A stretch of 64,000 bases of DNA from Saccharomycopsis malanga (GCA_004014935.1 CP025325.1:434001-498000); one strand, 5' to 3'. Positions 1-11,315 are shown, counted from the stretch's first letter. A program made the numbers and translations. Notes: generated from the letters alone by a model not told the origin.

Positions 1-862
1 CCAAAACGAAACCCAAGATGAAAGTCAGGCTGAGACCCAAGAAGCCATTCAAGTCGAAAGCCAAAATGACAATCAAGTTGAAAGACCAGCGGAAAATGTT
101 CAAGAGACTGTTGTAATTTCATAATTCTTTCACTTGACATTTTATTTAATTTCCTATATCACCATATATATCTATCATATATATCTATCATATATATCTA
201 TCATATATATCTATCATATATATAATTCAAAATATATAACATAAACACAGATAGGGGGACAAATCTCGGTATTTAAATATTCAACTTTTTTTTTTTTTTA
301 GAAAACACCTTCTTAGTCACCGCTAGGATTAATCACTTAAATTAATATCTAGGATTAATCGCTTAAATTATTATCTAGGATTAATCACTTAAATTATTAT
401 CTAGTATTAATCACTTAAATCAGTACAAGACTTTTCTCAGACATCCTTTGAATTACCTATTCAACAGAGACCCCTGCAATGGAGGTTTCTGAACAACAAG
501 AATCCAACGAAGAGTTGACAACCCAAGTCAACTCCTTGAAGGGCAACACCCCTGTTACTAAGGAAGAATCAAACTTCAACTGGGCCGATGATGAACCGAT
601 TGACGAAGACATAGTTGCCGAAACGACTCAGCAACAATGGGATGAAATTCGTCCAGCCACCAAAACAACGAAAAAAGCCGGAAAAAGTTCAAAAGGAAAG
701 GACTTAATAAAACATGCAAATGCAAGATTTGAAAGGGAACAACTCGCAAAGGCAAAACCGGGAGAACAGTCTACAAGACGGCGAGTAACAAGATCCATGG
801 GTTCACCACTTGTCCACACCATGGACAAGAAAAACCCATTACATATTGATATGAGTCTATAA
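1..862 (+). pseudogene. LINE ORF1 (acidic N-terminal part, basic C-terminal part), split by a solo LTR
   Basis: The frame is open from base 2 to 108 (Gln/Glu-rich, with many repeats of the type ETQ, ESQ) and resumes after the LTR at 472. It then runs to a TAA at 860-862. The 5-bp target duplication GAGAC brackets the LTR, showing that one ORF was interrupted. The C-terminal half is basic (KKAGKSSKGK, STRRRVTRS), which would suit nucleic-acid binding. No zinc knuckle or RRM is visible in the part present. The stop overlaps the ORF2 start as TAATG. The start codon lies outside the window. Calling it ORF1 is inferred from its position upstream of ORF2. Confidence 0.75.
109..466 (-). mobile_element. 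Solo LTR of the Ty1/copia family, inserted in LINE ORF1
   Basis: A 358-bp LTR bounded by TGTTG...CAACA when read on the minus strand, flanked by the 5-bp duplication GAGAC (104-108 and 467-471). It contains a TATATATCTATCA microsatellite and a tandem array of ~26-bp units. With target duplication and no internal region, it is a clean insertion reduced to a solo LTR by recombination. It is younger than the LINE copy it sits in. Confidence 0.92.
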
Positions 863-3800
863 TGTTATCCCTAAACATTATCTCTATCAACGTGCAAAAG
901 AAAAACCATGTTCATGAAGTACTACTTGATGAATATGTAACCCAGCCAAACACGATCATTTTAGTTCAGGAGCCAGCGTCAGTTAGAGGAGTTGACGGTA
1001 AAAAGGAACCACTAAATCACCCAATGTTCAAGAAATTGTGGCATGAAAATACGGACGAGAAAACAAGAGCTGTCACTTATATTAACAGAGGCATGTTGAC
1101 AGCACGCCACAGCGTAGACTACATTGCTAACATGAACTCAAGAGATTTAGTATCCATCAAGATTAAGTATAAAAAGAAAAAAATTAACATAATAAATGCA
1201 TACGACGCTCCGTTAGGCTCTGAACTACACAACAGAAGCATGACATTAGAAGTTATAACTCAGCAGATTAACAAGATATCGGGTCCTTGCATCATCGCAG
1301 GAGACTTGAACGCAGCCCATCCGGGCTTCACTAGTCGAGTTATAACAAATAATGAACATGCCAGAAAATACGAAAGAATAAATTTGTTGTTGGAAAACCA
1401 TGACTTTACCTCCATTGGAATCTACGATCAAACAACGCACCGTCAAGGCAATGTTCTTGATGTTGTGTTCGTTTCTAGAGACCTATTGTAGCCAAAGTCA
1501 ATGAATTATATAAAGAAGTAGGATCTGACCATTTAGCAGTAACAACAACAATACAAGAAAACAAGATTCTAGCAGAAAGCCATGAAGTCTACAATTTTGA
1601 GCTTTCAAATTGGGACCAAATAGCTGAACGCTTAAACAAGAAACAGGTCAAACGAAGCATAAATTCAACAGAGTCTTTAAACAGAGTAACAGCCAGCTTC
1701 ACCAAACAAACAAGAAGAGCCATTAATGCAAACACACCAAAAATGAAACCAAAACAGTGGCACAAACGATGGATGACGAAAGACATTAGAAATTTAAGAA
1801 ACAAACTCGGGCAAATAAGACGCAATCCATCATTATATTCAACTTGGGGTCCCATGATGAAAAAACAGATTCAAAAGGCGAAAGCAGATAAACGGAACAG
1901 CTTTTTGAAATCAAGAAACCAAGAGAATGTATGGGCAGCGTATAAATATACTAAAGCAAGAAGAAACCAAACCAGTCCAATGGAGAAGTCGTTACGAAAG
2001 CAAGTCAAGCTGTTCGCGAACCACTTTTATCCTCAAAGGGCTAGGGCTAGGGCTAGGGCTAGGGCTAGGGCTAGGGCAAACCAAAGTACGACAGCAATAA
2101 GTTCTCCTACTAGTGATTTCCCAGAAATCTCCTTCAAGGAGATTTCAAAGGCAACAAAGTATTTGAACAAGAAAAAAGCGCCTGGTCCAGATAAAATTAC
2201 GAACGGAATGATTAAACGGTTACTACAGGTTGAATGGTTTAGGGAGCAGTTGCTAGTCATTTTCAATGCGTGCTTGAAGTGGAGACGGTTCCCGGATCCA
2301 TGGAAACACTCATTGACAGTAGTTATCACAAAACCAGGAAAACCGGATTATCAAGTACCAAGGCCTACCGACCGATCAGCCTTATAAACACTATGGCAAA
2401 GACTTTTGAAAAGGTCATTCAAAACCGACTTTTGCAAGTAACCTCTCTTACTCCAAACCTGTTTGGAGCAAGACTGGGATATTGTGCAACGGACGGTTTA
2501 GTGGCAGTAACGGAAGAAATCTATAGTAGCTATAAACGCATATTACGCTCAGCCAAGAAACGTAAAGGCCCAAACTGTCAACATTCCGGAGCACTAATTA
2601 TAGACATTGAGAACGCCTTTGGAAATGTGAACAGAGACTTATTAAGAAACAAGCTCCTTGCTCGAGATCTACCGCCATACCTTTGCGACTTAGTTCATGA
2701 TTTCTGTTCAGCTCGCACGACACAATTCAAAATCAATGGTACCCTCAGCAAAAAGATTATCAGGGTTGACTGTGGAGTCCCACAAGGCTCCCCACTTCTG
2801 CCACTATTGTTTATGTTGTATCTGGCAGACTTGTATGAGGCACTAGAAGAGAAGAATGTCAAAGTTAAGGCTTTTACCTTTGTGGACGACGAACACACGA
2901 CCAAGACCCTTCAGGACGGAGAATATCTACGTTAAAGCTCCCAAATGGTGGAACTAAGCAAGAAGACAAAATAGTCAAGTTATTAGGTGTTACACTCGAT
3001 ACTGGCTTGAAATTTAATGAACATGTAAACAACGTCGTCAAGAAACTAACAAAGTCACAACCAGAATGAACCAACTAAGCAAAGTGACAAAAGGGCAGTC
3101 TGGAGTAGCAACAAGAGTATTGTTACAATCTTGTTTGAAGCCGATCATCAACTATGGAATGGAAGTGTATGGCGCAAATATTGCAACGACAAGGGCCAAA
3201 CAAATCCAAGTAGCAGAGAACAGAGCTTTAAGACTAACGCTTGTAGCCGTCAAAAGAACCAATACTGACATACGCAACATTGAGTCAGGAATCCCATCAA
3301 GCAATATATCCAGGGACAAATGCATATTGGAAAAAACATTACGACTTGTGCTTAATACACATGACGATAATCCGGTACGCAAATGTTTGGAGAATGCCGC
3401 AAGGATGCCGATAGAGTCACGATTAAAGGTCAAAGAGCTTTTTCAAACTTTGGAAGCCCCAGGCGCCGTACCAGTTACGGTCAAAAGGATGCAACAAAAG
3501 TTGGAACAGCACGCTGACAGATTAAAGAAAAAAGAAGCGAAGAAGAACAGAACAAGCCAATAAGACACCATCAAAGGAGATCATGTTTAAGACAGGTTAT
3601 CCATGAAAAGATGATTCAACAATGGCAAGAAAAAGTAAATCAATCCAAAAGCGAGTATCCCGAAGAATACAGGCTGTACAACCCTGACCCACAAGTAACG
3701 ACGCTCATTAAGAAACTTCCTCTCTGGACTTTCCTTAAATCTTCAAAACCCGTATTAAGCTGCGTGACTCAAATTGTCAGTGGAGTAAGCATGGTGCTGC

Positions 3801-3973
3801 GAAGGTTTAAGGAAATGGTGGGCTCTGACACATTAGAGTGCCAGGACTGTGGCGATCAAGACCCAAAGCATGATCATCTACTTACATGCGGAAAATGGAC
3901 AAATGAGCAAGAAGAACATAACATAAGGTCAGACATGGTTCTGAACTTGATTAATGACAAAACGGTAGGGTAG
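862..3973 (+). pseudogene. LINE ORF2: APE endonuclease, reverse transcriptase, CCHC zinc knuckle (broken)
   Basis: The ATG at 862 overlaps the ORF1 stop (TAATG). Order of domains: APE endonuclease (about 865-1550; QEP, AGDLNAAHP and, in the following frame, GSDHLAV with the SDH triad); reverse transcriptase (about 2170-3060; KAPGPDK, AYRPISL, NAFGNVNRDLL, GVPQGSPL, FVDD at 2879-2890); a C-terminal domain ending in a CX2C...HX4C knuckle (about 3838-3890); TAG at 3971-3973. The frame changes near 1489, 2366, 2932, 3055 and 3520, each time by the same -1 step, and three of these lie at or next to short A runs. The region between FVDD and LLGVTLD is short for a reverse transcriptase, so a deletion is likely. 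No RNase H motif was seen. Confidence 0.85.
2037..2078 (+). repeat. Hexanucleotide repeat (AGGGCT)7 inside LINE ORF2
   Basis: Seven tandem AGGGCT units encode Arg-Ala repeats between endonuclease and reverse transcriptase. LINE copy 2 carries four units at the same place (20609-20632, minus strand), so the tract varies in length while keeping the frame. Confidence 0.9.
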
Positions 3974-4109
3974 CTGAAGCTTTGCTCTCCTACTTGGAAA
4001 AGGTCATTAGATACTCAACACAAGTAGTATCATCGGGACCAAGATAACAAACTGAGGTCTGCCCCTAGCCCGCCCCTATAACCTTTTTTATTTTTTATCA
4101 TTACTTTTT

Positions 4110-4176
4110 ATTGATTTTTATATTTTTATTTTTATTTTTATTTTTATTTTTATTTTTATTTTTATTTTTATTTTTA

Positions 4177-4205
<29 letters not shown>
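4110..4205 (+). repeat. (ATTTTT)n tract in LINE 3'UTR
   Basis: A nearly pure hexamer array follows ORF2 and precedes the SINE-homologous tail. LINE copy 3 has the same array in the same place (about 35593-35715). It is therefore internal to the LINE and not its 3' poly-tail. Confidence 0.85.
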
Positions 4206-4207
<2 letters not shown>

Positions 4208-4256
4208 TTTTGTTTGTTTTTGATTTTTATTTTTATTTTTATTTTGTTTGTTTTTG

Positions 4257-4515
4257 ATTTTAGCTATGAACGAATTTTACTCGCTGCTTTTACTATACTG
4301 AACGTGGTTTCCACAGGCAAGTGCAACTGTCTGAAATACGACCTAGACGAAAGTCTAGTGCTTACTTTTCAACCCATCGGGTGTTCAAAAAAGCCAGCGA
4401 GAAGTTTACAATGACTGGGACACTTGGGTTTTTTCCCACTGGGTTTTACCAAGTCCCCTTAGACATAGCGCGTACATACGGAACTGATATGTACTGGGCT
4501 TGAAATATAAGATTA
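4257..4515 (+). mobile_element. SINE-homologous 3' tail of LINE copy 1
   Basis: From TTTTACTCGCTGC onward this stretch is nearly the same as the body and tail of the full-length SINEs (compare minus-strand 18541-18795). It includes GGCAAGTGCAACTGTCTGAAA, a block with CCAAGTCCCCTTAGACATAG, and the terminal ACTGATATGTACTGGGCTTG. It lacks a tRNA head. The same junction with the (ATTTTT)n tract recurs in LINE copy 3, so the tail belongs to the LINE. Confidence 0.85.
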
Positions 4516-4705
4516 CTAAACACAGATAGGGAGACAATCTCGGTATTTAAATATACAGCTTTTTAGAAAACACCTTCTTAGTCATCGCTCGGATTAATCA
4601 CTTATATTTGTATCTCGAATTGATCACTTAAATTAGTATCTCGGATTAATCACTTGAATCAGTACGAGACTTTTCTGAGACATCCTTTGAATTACCTATT
4701 TAACA
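4516..4705 (-). mobile_element. Ty1/copia LTR fragment
   Basis: Starts inside an LTR (AAACACAGATAGGGAG) and runs to its TAACA end. It includes the CACCTTCTTAGTCATCGCTC block and three ~26-bp repeat units. One end is missing and the piece abuts the LINE tail without a target duplication, suggesting a recombination joint. Confidence 0.85.
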
Positions 4706-5779
4706 TAAAGCTTGCACAAGAAAATGGCTTCTTGGGTTCAGAATATTGTTTCTTTGTTTTTTGGTAAGTGGGTAGGTGGTGTCAAAACGGTAATATACTA
4801 CATATTTTCCCTTCTACGTTTTTTTCGAATTTGATCGAAAATGAAATAACAGAAACATGCTTTAATGAATTGCGTAAAACAGGCTGTCCAGAGTTGTTAG
4901 GTTTTTTGAGCACAAGATAATTAATTCATTTTCCTTCAAGCTTCAAAATACGTAAAGCTACGACTTCTATATTGATAAACCATATTTAGAATAGATAGAC
5001 CCTTGCAAAATCCTTTAGTCACGGTTCGAAAAAAAAGGGTCTGTTAGCTCCCTTGGAAGCCATTTCCCATACCTAGACCTTATAGTTCATAATAGCTTGG
5101 CAAAATAAAGATACTTCCATGCATCTTTGTAGCTAAATAGTTCAATTTTTTCCAACCCACAATAACACTGCCACCCAAAAAATAAAGAATAGGTTATTGT
5201 TCATGAAATCATGAAGAAGCAAATTATAGAGAAATGATACACGTAAATCATAATAGTTCGCCATTGTGGAAGTAAAAACTAAATTGAAACAGCACAGAAC
5301 CCATAATGAACAAGAAATAAATGAATTAGAATCTATAAACAGAAGAATTAAAACCAAATCAACCCTTCACTTTGACAACACTGAAAGTCAAAATCATTAG
5401 ATCGCATTATTCTCAGATTATCGTAATTATGCTTCAAAAGCTCAATATATTGTTACACTCACGCCTCCTGAACATTAGCGTGGCGTTGTGATGTCTGCAG
5501 GTATATCTCTGAATATTGTACTGATCCTTACATATCGTCAAACCTTTGGGCCGTGGCGGTAAGATGTTCTTGAATATATTTATTGATGTAATCTCAATAA
5601 CGCAGCCACTCAGTTTGATATTTTTTGACTTTTCATGAAATGTTATCCAACAAACACTCTTTCAAAAAATCCTTCAAGAAGGGAGGTGGGCAAGGTGGAT
5701 GTACATATAAAATCTTCTCTGAGGCAAAGACGTCTTCCAAGCCCAACTTTGAATACTAGGTCTGTACATAATCATTAAT
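4706..5779. other. Gene-free AT-rich stretch
   Basis: About 1.1 kb between an LTR fragment and a pseudogene. Only short chance frames are present, and I found no protein, RNA or element similarity. It may be decayed gene or element sequence. Confidence 0.5.
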
Positions 5780-6090
5780 GCCAACTTGTTATCTTAACCT
5801 CAATCTTTCTGGTTTGATTTGGCTGCTTATCTATACCATCAGCATTATCAACTCCAGTGAGATCTTCACCCCCTGACGACTTTTCGAGCCTTTCAATCAC
5901 AGAATAATTTCTCAAGTCGGTATCAGAATCATTCACGTCAGCGAAATTTCGCTTTATACCTTCATTAAAATTGATTTCGTCGATATCTCCCGACTTTTCG
6001 TCCTCTGACTCAAAAGGCTTAGATGAGTCACTCTGTCATGATCTGGGTCTCCAATTTCAATCTCTAAGTCTGTTCTTCACGGCCGTCTAC
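5780..6090 (-). pseudogene. Relic of an acidic host protein, unidentified
   Basis: On the minus strand an uninterrupted frame of about 85 codons lacks a start but ends in TAA. It is rich in Asp, Glu and Ser (PFESEDEKSGDIDEINFNEG, then NDSDTDLRNYSVIERLEKSS). Just upstream a second frame (LEIEIGDPDHD) reads toward it, as if one frame was lost by an indel. Codon use looks gene-like, unlike the flanks. I do not recognise the family. Confidence 0.35.
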
Positions 6091-6339
6091 AAACACCTTT
6101 AGCAAAAGTCGGGTTTTTATTTTGGTATTCTTTATGAATAATGGGGCTGTGTTACGACTATTTCTATATCTTTTGTTAGTAGAACTGCTCGGAATTTTTT
6201 TTTGTGAATCCATTAGCACTTTCCCTCAAAAGGTCATTCAACTTATCGTACTTGGCGCTATCATCAGCTTGTTTTTCCTTTTTCAAATGGTCCTGGCGCT
6301 AAGAATCTATTTACTTTCTCTTTGTGTGGAACCGCCAAC

Positions 6340-7098
6340 ATGAAATTACACACTAGTGAAGATGTGAATTTGTTGAATGCACTGGATATTCTGCATACTA
6401 CTCCTTATTTGATTTACATTTCAAAATCTCTCAGACTATGGATTAGCCGGTGACAAGAATTCCTTATCTCTTGACTTATACAAAGTTGGTACACAGAGTA
6501 GTACATATTTTGCGTACAAGGTCTCCGCAGGATTGAATGCTGATCTGAAAGAAGTAGGAAACAAATAAAGATCTTCCACGTTTTGGTGTGTTTCGGACAA
6601 TGAATAAATAAATTCAATTGTGTGGAGCCATCGAATACACTTTATTTGTGAAATTTTGTAAATAGTGTTCATTGCGGAAAGCCGTTGCAAGAAAGGCAAA
6701 AACCATGGATGGTCAATATCAGTTGAACCACTGCAATTGCTTTATATTGATGTTTTTAGCCCATTTGACAAAGTATCAGCAGATGGCTCTGCTTAGTTTA
6801 TAACTATTGTGGATGGAAACACTAGGGTTTGTTAACGTAGATTTTGCCGATGCGATTATTGGCTTAATGAAACATACTGCAACTTTTGAAAGATAGAGGA
6901 GACTCTGGCCGACAGAATACACCGTACAATTAAGAGAAAAGTCAACAACTTTGATGTTGGATACACAAGCTCCTGTACAATTTTAGCCTAAAGCAGTCAA
7001 TACAGCTGCTTATTTGAAGCGTAGTCTTTCGTAAGTAATTGATAATGAGATTTCATTCACCAGATGGTATGGACTACCGCCCTTACTTCGGATGCCTA
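6340..7098 (+). mobile_element. Decayed Ty1/copia internal fragment
   Basis: Matches the protease-to-integrase part of the complete copies in this window at reduced identity and with gaps. It has many breaks and is an old fossil. It ends where the truncated 5' LTR of copy A begins. Confidence 0.7.
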
Positions 7099-7304
7099 AG
7101 AAAAGTCTCGTGCTAATTTAAGTGATTAATCCGAGACACTCATTTAAGTAATTAATTCGAGATCTTAGTTTAAGTGGTTAATCCGAGATTTGTCTCCCTA
7201 TCTGTGTTTATGTTATATATTTAAAAACATATATATGATAGATATATATGGTGATATAGGAAATTGAATAAAATGTCAAGTGAAAGAATTATGAAATTAC
7301 AACA
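7099..7304 (+). repeat. 5' LTR of copia copy A (outer part missing)
   Basis: Ends ...AAATTACAACA immediately before the primer-binding site. The left end begins within the LTR at AAAAGTCTCG, so the terminal TGTTGAATAGG part is absent. Confidence 0.85.
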
Positions 7305-10300
7305 GGTTATGAGTTCTCCTGGTGCTCTAGTCAACTTTGGTGTGGATGAGAAATTGAAAAGTTCTGAGAACTACCATGATTGGTTTGCCTTAATCTCAGT
7401 CAAGTTGAAGATGAGAGGTCTTGGTTTATTTCGTTATCTTTCTAATGGAGATATTGGTGCTGAAGAACATGATACTGAACAAAGTGCTGCACAATTATTG
7501 TTCCTTTTGGATGAAATTTTGAACTCTGTTATAGTTAATAGTGTTACTCAAGTGCCTTTGAGAAAAATGATGATGTTTGAGGGTTCAGGTCGTGATAAGT
7601 TTATTTATTTGAAACAAAACTATGGTGTGATGTCACTTTTAACCATTGTGACTAAAATCTCTGATTTTATTGATCATAAATGGAGTGAAAAAGGATCTGG
7701 TGTTGCTCAGATGCTTGATGCTTTTGATACTTTGAATGTTTCCATTTTACGAACTCTCGATGCGGAAGTATTTGGTACTTGTTTTCTTCTTACTGAATTG
7801 AAGCGTTTTGGTTATGGAGAATCTGCTGTGAAAGAAGTTATTTCCAACTTCCAACAAGTACATAATACTACTGACATTTTTGATACTGAAACTGCAATGG
7901 ATTTAATTAGAGAAGTGATTAAAGACAAGCCTGCGACTGTGTCTTCAGCCAATGAAAGTGCTCTTGTTACTAAACCCAACGCTAACTACAAATGTTTCAA
8001 TTGTGGTAAGCAAGGTCATTTTGCTAGAGATTGTCAGGCTCTACCAAAAGATGAATTCAATGCAAAAAGCGTGATAAAAGACTGAATAATGCTTGGCTTG
8101 TTTATCTTGGACATGAGTCAAGAAAAACAGACTTATTTTTTGATAGTGGTGCTTCAAGTCATATTATTTGTGACAAAACCTTGTTTACTGAATTGGATGA
8201 TTACTCTGGAGAGATTAATGGTATTGGAGGAAATCCGTTGAAGATTGCTGGGCGAGGAACTGCCTCTATTAAATTGCCCACTGGTGAAGATGTGAGTTTG
8301 TTAAATGCACTTTATATTCCAGATGCTACTGCTAACTTGATTTCCATATCAAAAGCAACTGGAAATGGTGCAAAGTTGCTTTTTGAGAATGAGTTTATCA
8401 AAGCTTACCCGACTATGGATGTTGTTGGTGTGAAGGATCATTTATCACATGATCTATATAAAGTCGGTACCCCGAGTAGTTCACATTTTGTGTACAAGAT
8501 TTCGCCTGAACTGAATGACGAGATGAAGGAAGTATGGCACAAAAGACTTGGGCATCCAAGTTTTGGTGTATTTCGGTCAGTCAATAAGCAATTTCAATTG
8601 TGTGGTGACCTAACCGTTCCACATCATTCTTATCAAAATGGTGTGGCTGAAAGAATGCATCGCACCATTCACGAAAAGTCAAGAACCTTGATGTTGCATG
8701 CACAAGCTCCAGTACAATTTTGGCCTGAAGCAGTCCAAACAGCTGCCTATTTGATTAATCGTACTCCTTCGAGAGTAATTGATAACGAGATTCCATTCAC
8801 TAGATGGTATGGGATTGTACCCTCACTCAACCATTTGAGAATTTTCGGTTCTGTTGGATACTGTGTTGTTCCTCCCGCATTAAGAGACGGAAAAATGAGT
8901 GCAACATCAAAGAAATGTGCTATGATGGTATATGATAGAGATCACAAAGCTTACAGGATGTATGATCCAGACTCCAATACTATTATAGTTGCTGCGCAAG
9001 TTACTTTTGATGAACACCAAAATTTTTTTGAGTTGACTACCCCTGCGCCTATGGCTGCTACTAACTCGTCACTCACTTATGGATCTGGTTCTGTTGGTGG
9101 AATCTCCACGGTCAGAGTAATTCTGGACGATGCTATCGTCCAAAACAAAGGGGATGTTATTCAACCTGATGAATCTGATGGAAGCATGTACTCTGACAAT
9201 TTAGAAGATATGAGTGATGCAGATATAAGTGACTACACTGACATTGAATCTGTCGTTTCCTCAACCGTTGAAAGCATTGTACCTGATGTTGAAGATAATG
9301 ATGATTTCACAGTAGTGCAAGTAAAGCGAAAGAAACATAGTGAAAAATCTATTCCAGGCACTAAGACTGTTATATCGAGAAATCCATTTGATGTGTTAGA
9401 AGAAGTTTGCGACGATAGTGATGTTTCCCTGCCCAGTTCTGATTCAGAGAGGGAAGTATCCAAAAGAAACATGAAAGTTCGAAAAGTTGCATTGGATGGT
9501 GGTACCTCATTTGTTCCTCAAGGTTCCACAACTGAAGGGAATACTATTCCGATGTTGTCACCAAAAATTGAACCTATTGTTGAAGAAGTTAGTGAAGCTG
9601 AAGATAAAGAATCAGAACTGGACAGTTCAGTTAAACTTATTGGTTATAATTATAATGCGAATCTTGCTGCAACATGTTTCATGGCAGCAAGTCGAATGAA
9701 TAAAAATGTTCCTGATACATACAAACGTGCTATGAAATTAGAAGATAAAGAAAAATGGATTGAAGCCTGTGAGAAAGAAATTGCTGCTCATAGTGAAAAT
9801 AACACGTATAAGTTGGTACATTTGCCAGAAGGAAGGAAAAGAGAACATGGTGTTGAAATTAAACAAAAGCTTGTATGGTTTAAAACAAGCACCATTTGTG
9901 TGGAATGAAAAGATAAATTGCGTATTAAGAAAACTTGGTTTCAGAAGAAATAGAGCAGAATATTGTTTATACACTAGAGAAAGTGCCAAATCATTTGTTA
10001 TGGTAGCTCTTTATGTTGATGATTTATTGATTGCAGGAAGTACAGATGAAGCTATTGAAATTGTGAAAGAAGAACTAATGGATCAATTCAAGATGAAAGA
10101 TTTGGGAGCAACAAGAAAGTTTCTTGGAATGAATATTGAACAAAATTCTTTGGGCATTAAGTTGTGTCTTCGGGATTACATTAGCTCAGTGTTGGATGAA
10201 TTTGGGATGCAAGAATGCAAAGCTGAATCAACTCCAACAGTTGTGAGTCAAGACTTGACAAACAAAGATAATTATTACCAAGATGCTGATGCCACAAGAT

Positions 10301-10979
10301 ATCGTTCAATTGTTGGAAAACTTTTGTTTGCAGCAAACACAGTTAGAGCTGATATTAGTTACATCGTGGGTGTTCTCTCCAGGTACCTTAAAGAGCCAAA
10401 AGAAATACATTTTAAAGCTGCTAAACGTGTACTTCGTTACTTGAAAGGTACCACGGATGTGGGAATTTTCTATCAAAGTAATGTTAAAACTGAAGAACTA
10501 CAAGGCTACTGTGATGCAGATTGGGCTAATGACAAGTCAGAAAGAAAGTCGACCACTGGATTTATATTCAAGTATGCAGGAGGTGCAATTACATGGAGAT
10601 CTAAGAAACAACCAACTGTTGCAATGTCAACTGCTGAAGCAGAATATATGGCACTTTGTGAAGGAGTGAAGGAGTGAAGGAGGGCCTATGGTTAAAGCAA
10701 TTGTTTGCAGAATTTGGTATTCATACAGAATATGTAAAGATATATGATGATAATCAAAGCTGCATTGAAATTGCAAAGCATCCAAGTTCACATCATAGGA
10801 CTAAACATATTGATATCCGATTGTGTTTCATTAGGGACCATATCGAAAAGGGAGATATTAAGTTGGAGTATTTATCCACAGGAGTTATGGTCGCAGATAT
10901 GTTTACCAAGGCTATTGCTACTGACCAATTTTTGTTACTTCGTGGATACTGTGGTATAAGAGACTGAATTAAGATAGGG

Positions 10980-11315
10980 TGTTGAGTAGGTAATTCAAAG
11001 GTTGTCTGAGAAATGTCTTGTACTGATTTAAGTGACTAATCCGAGATACTGATTTAAGTGATTAATTCGAGATATTAATTTAAGTGATTAATCCTAGATA
11101 TTAATTTAAGTGATTAATCCTAGATAATAATTGAAGTGATTAATTCGAGCGATGACTAAGAATGTGTTTTTTAAAAAATTGAATATTTAAATACCGAGAT
11201 TTGTCTCCCTATCTGTGTTTATGTTATATATTTGAAAACATATATATGATAGATATATATGGTGATATAGGAAATTAAATAAAATGTCAAGTGAAAGAAT
11301 TATGAAATTACAACA
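10980..11315 (+). repeat. 3' LTR of copia copy A (336 bp)
   Basis: Full LTR, TGTTGAGTAGG to TTACAACA, preceded by the purine-rich AAGATAGGG. It contains five ~26-bp repeat units. No target duplication can be tested because the outer end of the 5' LTR is lost. Confidence 0.9.

Larger units (their letters stand above)
1..4515 (+). mobile_element. APE-type LINE, long copy 1 (5' end outside window)
   Basis: This non-LTR retrotransposon runs in from the left edge. Its parts are ORF1 (1-862, interrupted by a solo LTR at 109-466), ORF2 (862-3973: endonuclease, reverse transcriptase, C-terminal zinc knuckle), a 3'UTR with a long (ATTTTT)n tract (about 4110-4205) and a 3' tail (4257-4515). The tail is homologous to the SINE family of this window. 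It ends GGGCTTGAAATATAAGATTA and runs directly into an LTR fragment, so the original 3' flank and target duplication are lost. ORF2 has about five frame breaks. Motifs such as KAPGPDK, YRPISL and GVPQGSPL resemble the I/Jockey/R1/Tad side of LINE diversity; clade assignment needs a tree. Confidence 0.9.
7099..11315 (+). mobile_element. Ty1/copia-type (Ty5/copia-like) retrotransposon, copy A, broken
   Basis: Parts in order: 5' LTR missing its outer end (7099-7304); a primer-binding site starting GGTTATGAG just inside it, complementary to the anticodon loop of initiator tRNA-Met as in copia and Ty5; Gag with a CCHC knuckle; protease; a shortened integrase region; reverse transcriptase; RNase H; a purine tract; 3' LTR. 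Gag begins inside the LTR (ATG at 7273). The element is clearly broken, with roughly five or more breaks including loss of internal segments relative to copy B. It belongs to the same family as every other LTR in the window. Confidence 0.92.

Noticed and set aside
150-235. CRISPR-like regular repeat
   Set aside because: It is the TATATATCTATCA microsatellite within an LTR, in a eukaryotic genome.
2033-2329. Frame antisense to the LINE with Ala-Leu repeats
   Set aside because: Complement of the AGGGCT repeat; shadow.
6122-6343. 73-codon hydrophobic frame
   Set aside because: Lies in decayed sequence next to copia fossils; composition follows T-richness and there is no homology.
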